Source: Methyloglobulus sp.
Lineage (GTDB): Bacteria; Pseudomonadota; Gammaproteobacteria; Methylococcales; Methylomonadaceae
Assembly (NCBI GenBank): GCA_013140405.1
Contig: JABFSV010000095.1
Span: 1-7,446, forward strand
Length of the DNA stretch: 7,446 nucleotides
Direction: 5' to 3'
The notes beneath the pieces were generated by a model. That model saw nothing but the letters and a program-made list of their open reading frames with translations. It was not told the DNA's origin and made no database searches. Positions 6,688 to 7,446 of this stretch are shown here, piece after piece (the first letter of the stretch is position 1; each line of letters starts with the position of its first letter). The position numbers were made by a program, and so were the translations under genes.

Positions 6688-7446
6688 ATGGCTGCTGGTG
6701 ATAACAATAGTTTGACAATCGAAAACGGCATACCGCGCCACATCGCCATTATCATGGATGGAAATGGCAGGTGGGCTCAAAAACGGTTTATGCCGCGTGC
6801 TTTTGGTCATCAAGCGGGTGTTAAAGCAGTCAGAAAAATTGTCGAACATTGTGCTCAACAAGGCGTTGAAGTGTTGACTTTGTTTGCATTCAGCAGTGAA
6901 AACTGGCGGCGACCTAAAGAAGAAGTGTCCTTATTGATGTCGCTGTTTGTCGAAACCCTGCAAAGAGAAATCGATACGCTAGATAAGAATGGCATTCGTT
7001 TAAGGTTTATTGGCGACAGGTCAGCTTTCCCAGAAATCCTGCAAGAAAAAATGCGCGTGGGTGAAGTGCAAACGAAAGAGAATAAAGCATTGACCTTGGT
7101 GATAGCGGCTAACTACGGCGGACACTGGGATATGTGCCAGGCAGTTCAGAAAGTCGTCGATAAAATGGCGGCTGGTGAATTAAATAAGCAGCCAATAAGT
7201 CCCCAGCTTATTGAGGAACATTTATCGACAGCCGGCTTGCCAGACCCTGACCTTTTCGTCAGGACAGGTGGCGAAGAACGGGTGAGCAATTTTCTGCTAT
7301 GGCAACTGGCGTATACCGAATTTTATTTTACAACGACACTCTGGCCGGATTTTGACCAGAAATCACTGGACGATGCCATCAATAGTTTTAAAAGCCGCCA
7401 ACGGCGCTTTGGACATACCGGTGAGCAAATACTCAACAAACCAGCT
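6688..7446 (+). CDS. uppS: Undecaprenyl diphosphate synthase (3' end cut by window)
   Basis: UppS is a cis-prenyltransferase that adds isopentenyl units to farnesyl diphosphate to make the C55 lipid carrier for peptidoglycan and other envelope polymers. All 253 codons to the window edge are open. Motifs include MDGNGRW (23-29) with catalytic D24, FGHQAG with H41, FAFSSENW (66-73) and AANYGG. RTGGEERVSNFLLW (192-205) contains R192, R198 and S200, and E211 follows. These match E. coli D26, H43, R194, R200, S202 and E213 with a constant offset of two. RRFG at 239-242 marks the end of the conserved domain, so only a short variable tail is missing. The first ten or so residues are not conserved. 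The gene follows frr by 14 bases and in relatives is followed by cdsA. Confidence 0.98.
   Translation, partial: MAAGDNNSLTIENGIPRHIAIIMDGNGRWAQKRFMPRAFGHQAGVKAVRKIVEHCAQQGVEVLTLFAFSSENWRRPKEEVSLLMSLFVETLQREIDTLDKNGIRLRFIGDRSAFPEILQEKMRVGEVQTKENKALTLVIAANYGGHWDMCQAVQKVVDKMAAGELNKQPISPQLIEEHLSTAGLPDPDLFVRTGGEERVSNFLLWQLAYTEFYFTTTLWPDFDQKSLDDAINSFKSRQRRFGHTGEQILNKPA

Noticed and set aside
1..7446. A novel multi-gene system
   Set aside because: Every coding region belongs to a well-known universal or widespread bacterial family in a conserved order. No unassigned gene is left in which such a system could reside.

Overview
The window is a conserved housekeeping locus from a gammaproteobacterium. 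It contains two divergent gene clusters around an intergenic region of about 310 bases. Reading leftwards on the minus strand are map (methionine aminopeptidase) and glnD (PII uridylyltransferase/uridylyl-removing enzyme). Reading rightwards are rpsB (ribosomal protein S2), tsf (EF-Ts), pyrH (UMP kinase), frr (ribosome recycling factor) and uppS (undecaprenyl diphosphate synthase). glnD is cut by the left edge and uppS by the right edge. The assignment to Gammaproteobacteria rests on this gene order, which is the same in E. coli, and on closely matching family motifs. A methanotroph-like (Methylococcales) relative is possible from the general look of the proteins, but that is a weak impression.

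Layout: 1-2525 is glnD, open from its start codon to the window edge. Its start overlaps the map stop by four bases (ATGA), so map and glnD are co-transcribed and probably translationally coupled. Bases 3296-3606 form the divergent control region. Next to the map start codon lies a heptamer-based imperfect palindrome (3304-3391). It is followed by a candidate rpsB promoter with an extended -10 (3422-3450) and a structured rpsB leader of about 150 bases. rpsB and tsf are separated by 116 bases holding two hairpins, the second resembling an intrinsic terminator or attenuator. pyrH, frr and uppS follow with spacers of 43, 1 and 14 bases and no visible terminators.

Together the rightward genes cover translation (S2, EF-Ts, RRF), pyrimidine nucleotide supply (UMP kinase) and the lipid carrier for cell-wall synthesis (UppS). 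The leftward pair removes initiator methionine from new proteins and signals nitrogen status through PII. All coding sequences look intact, with their key active-site residues present.

I found no defence system, mobile-element gene, CRISPR array, tRNA, rRNA or unfamiliar protein here. The points worth a second look are all in non-coding DNA: the palindromic repeat that forms the map leader and leaves it without a Shine-Dalgarno sequence, the foldable rpsB leader, the rpsB-tsf attenuator-like hairpins, and the lack of a ribosome-binding site at pyrH.
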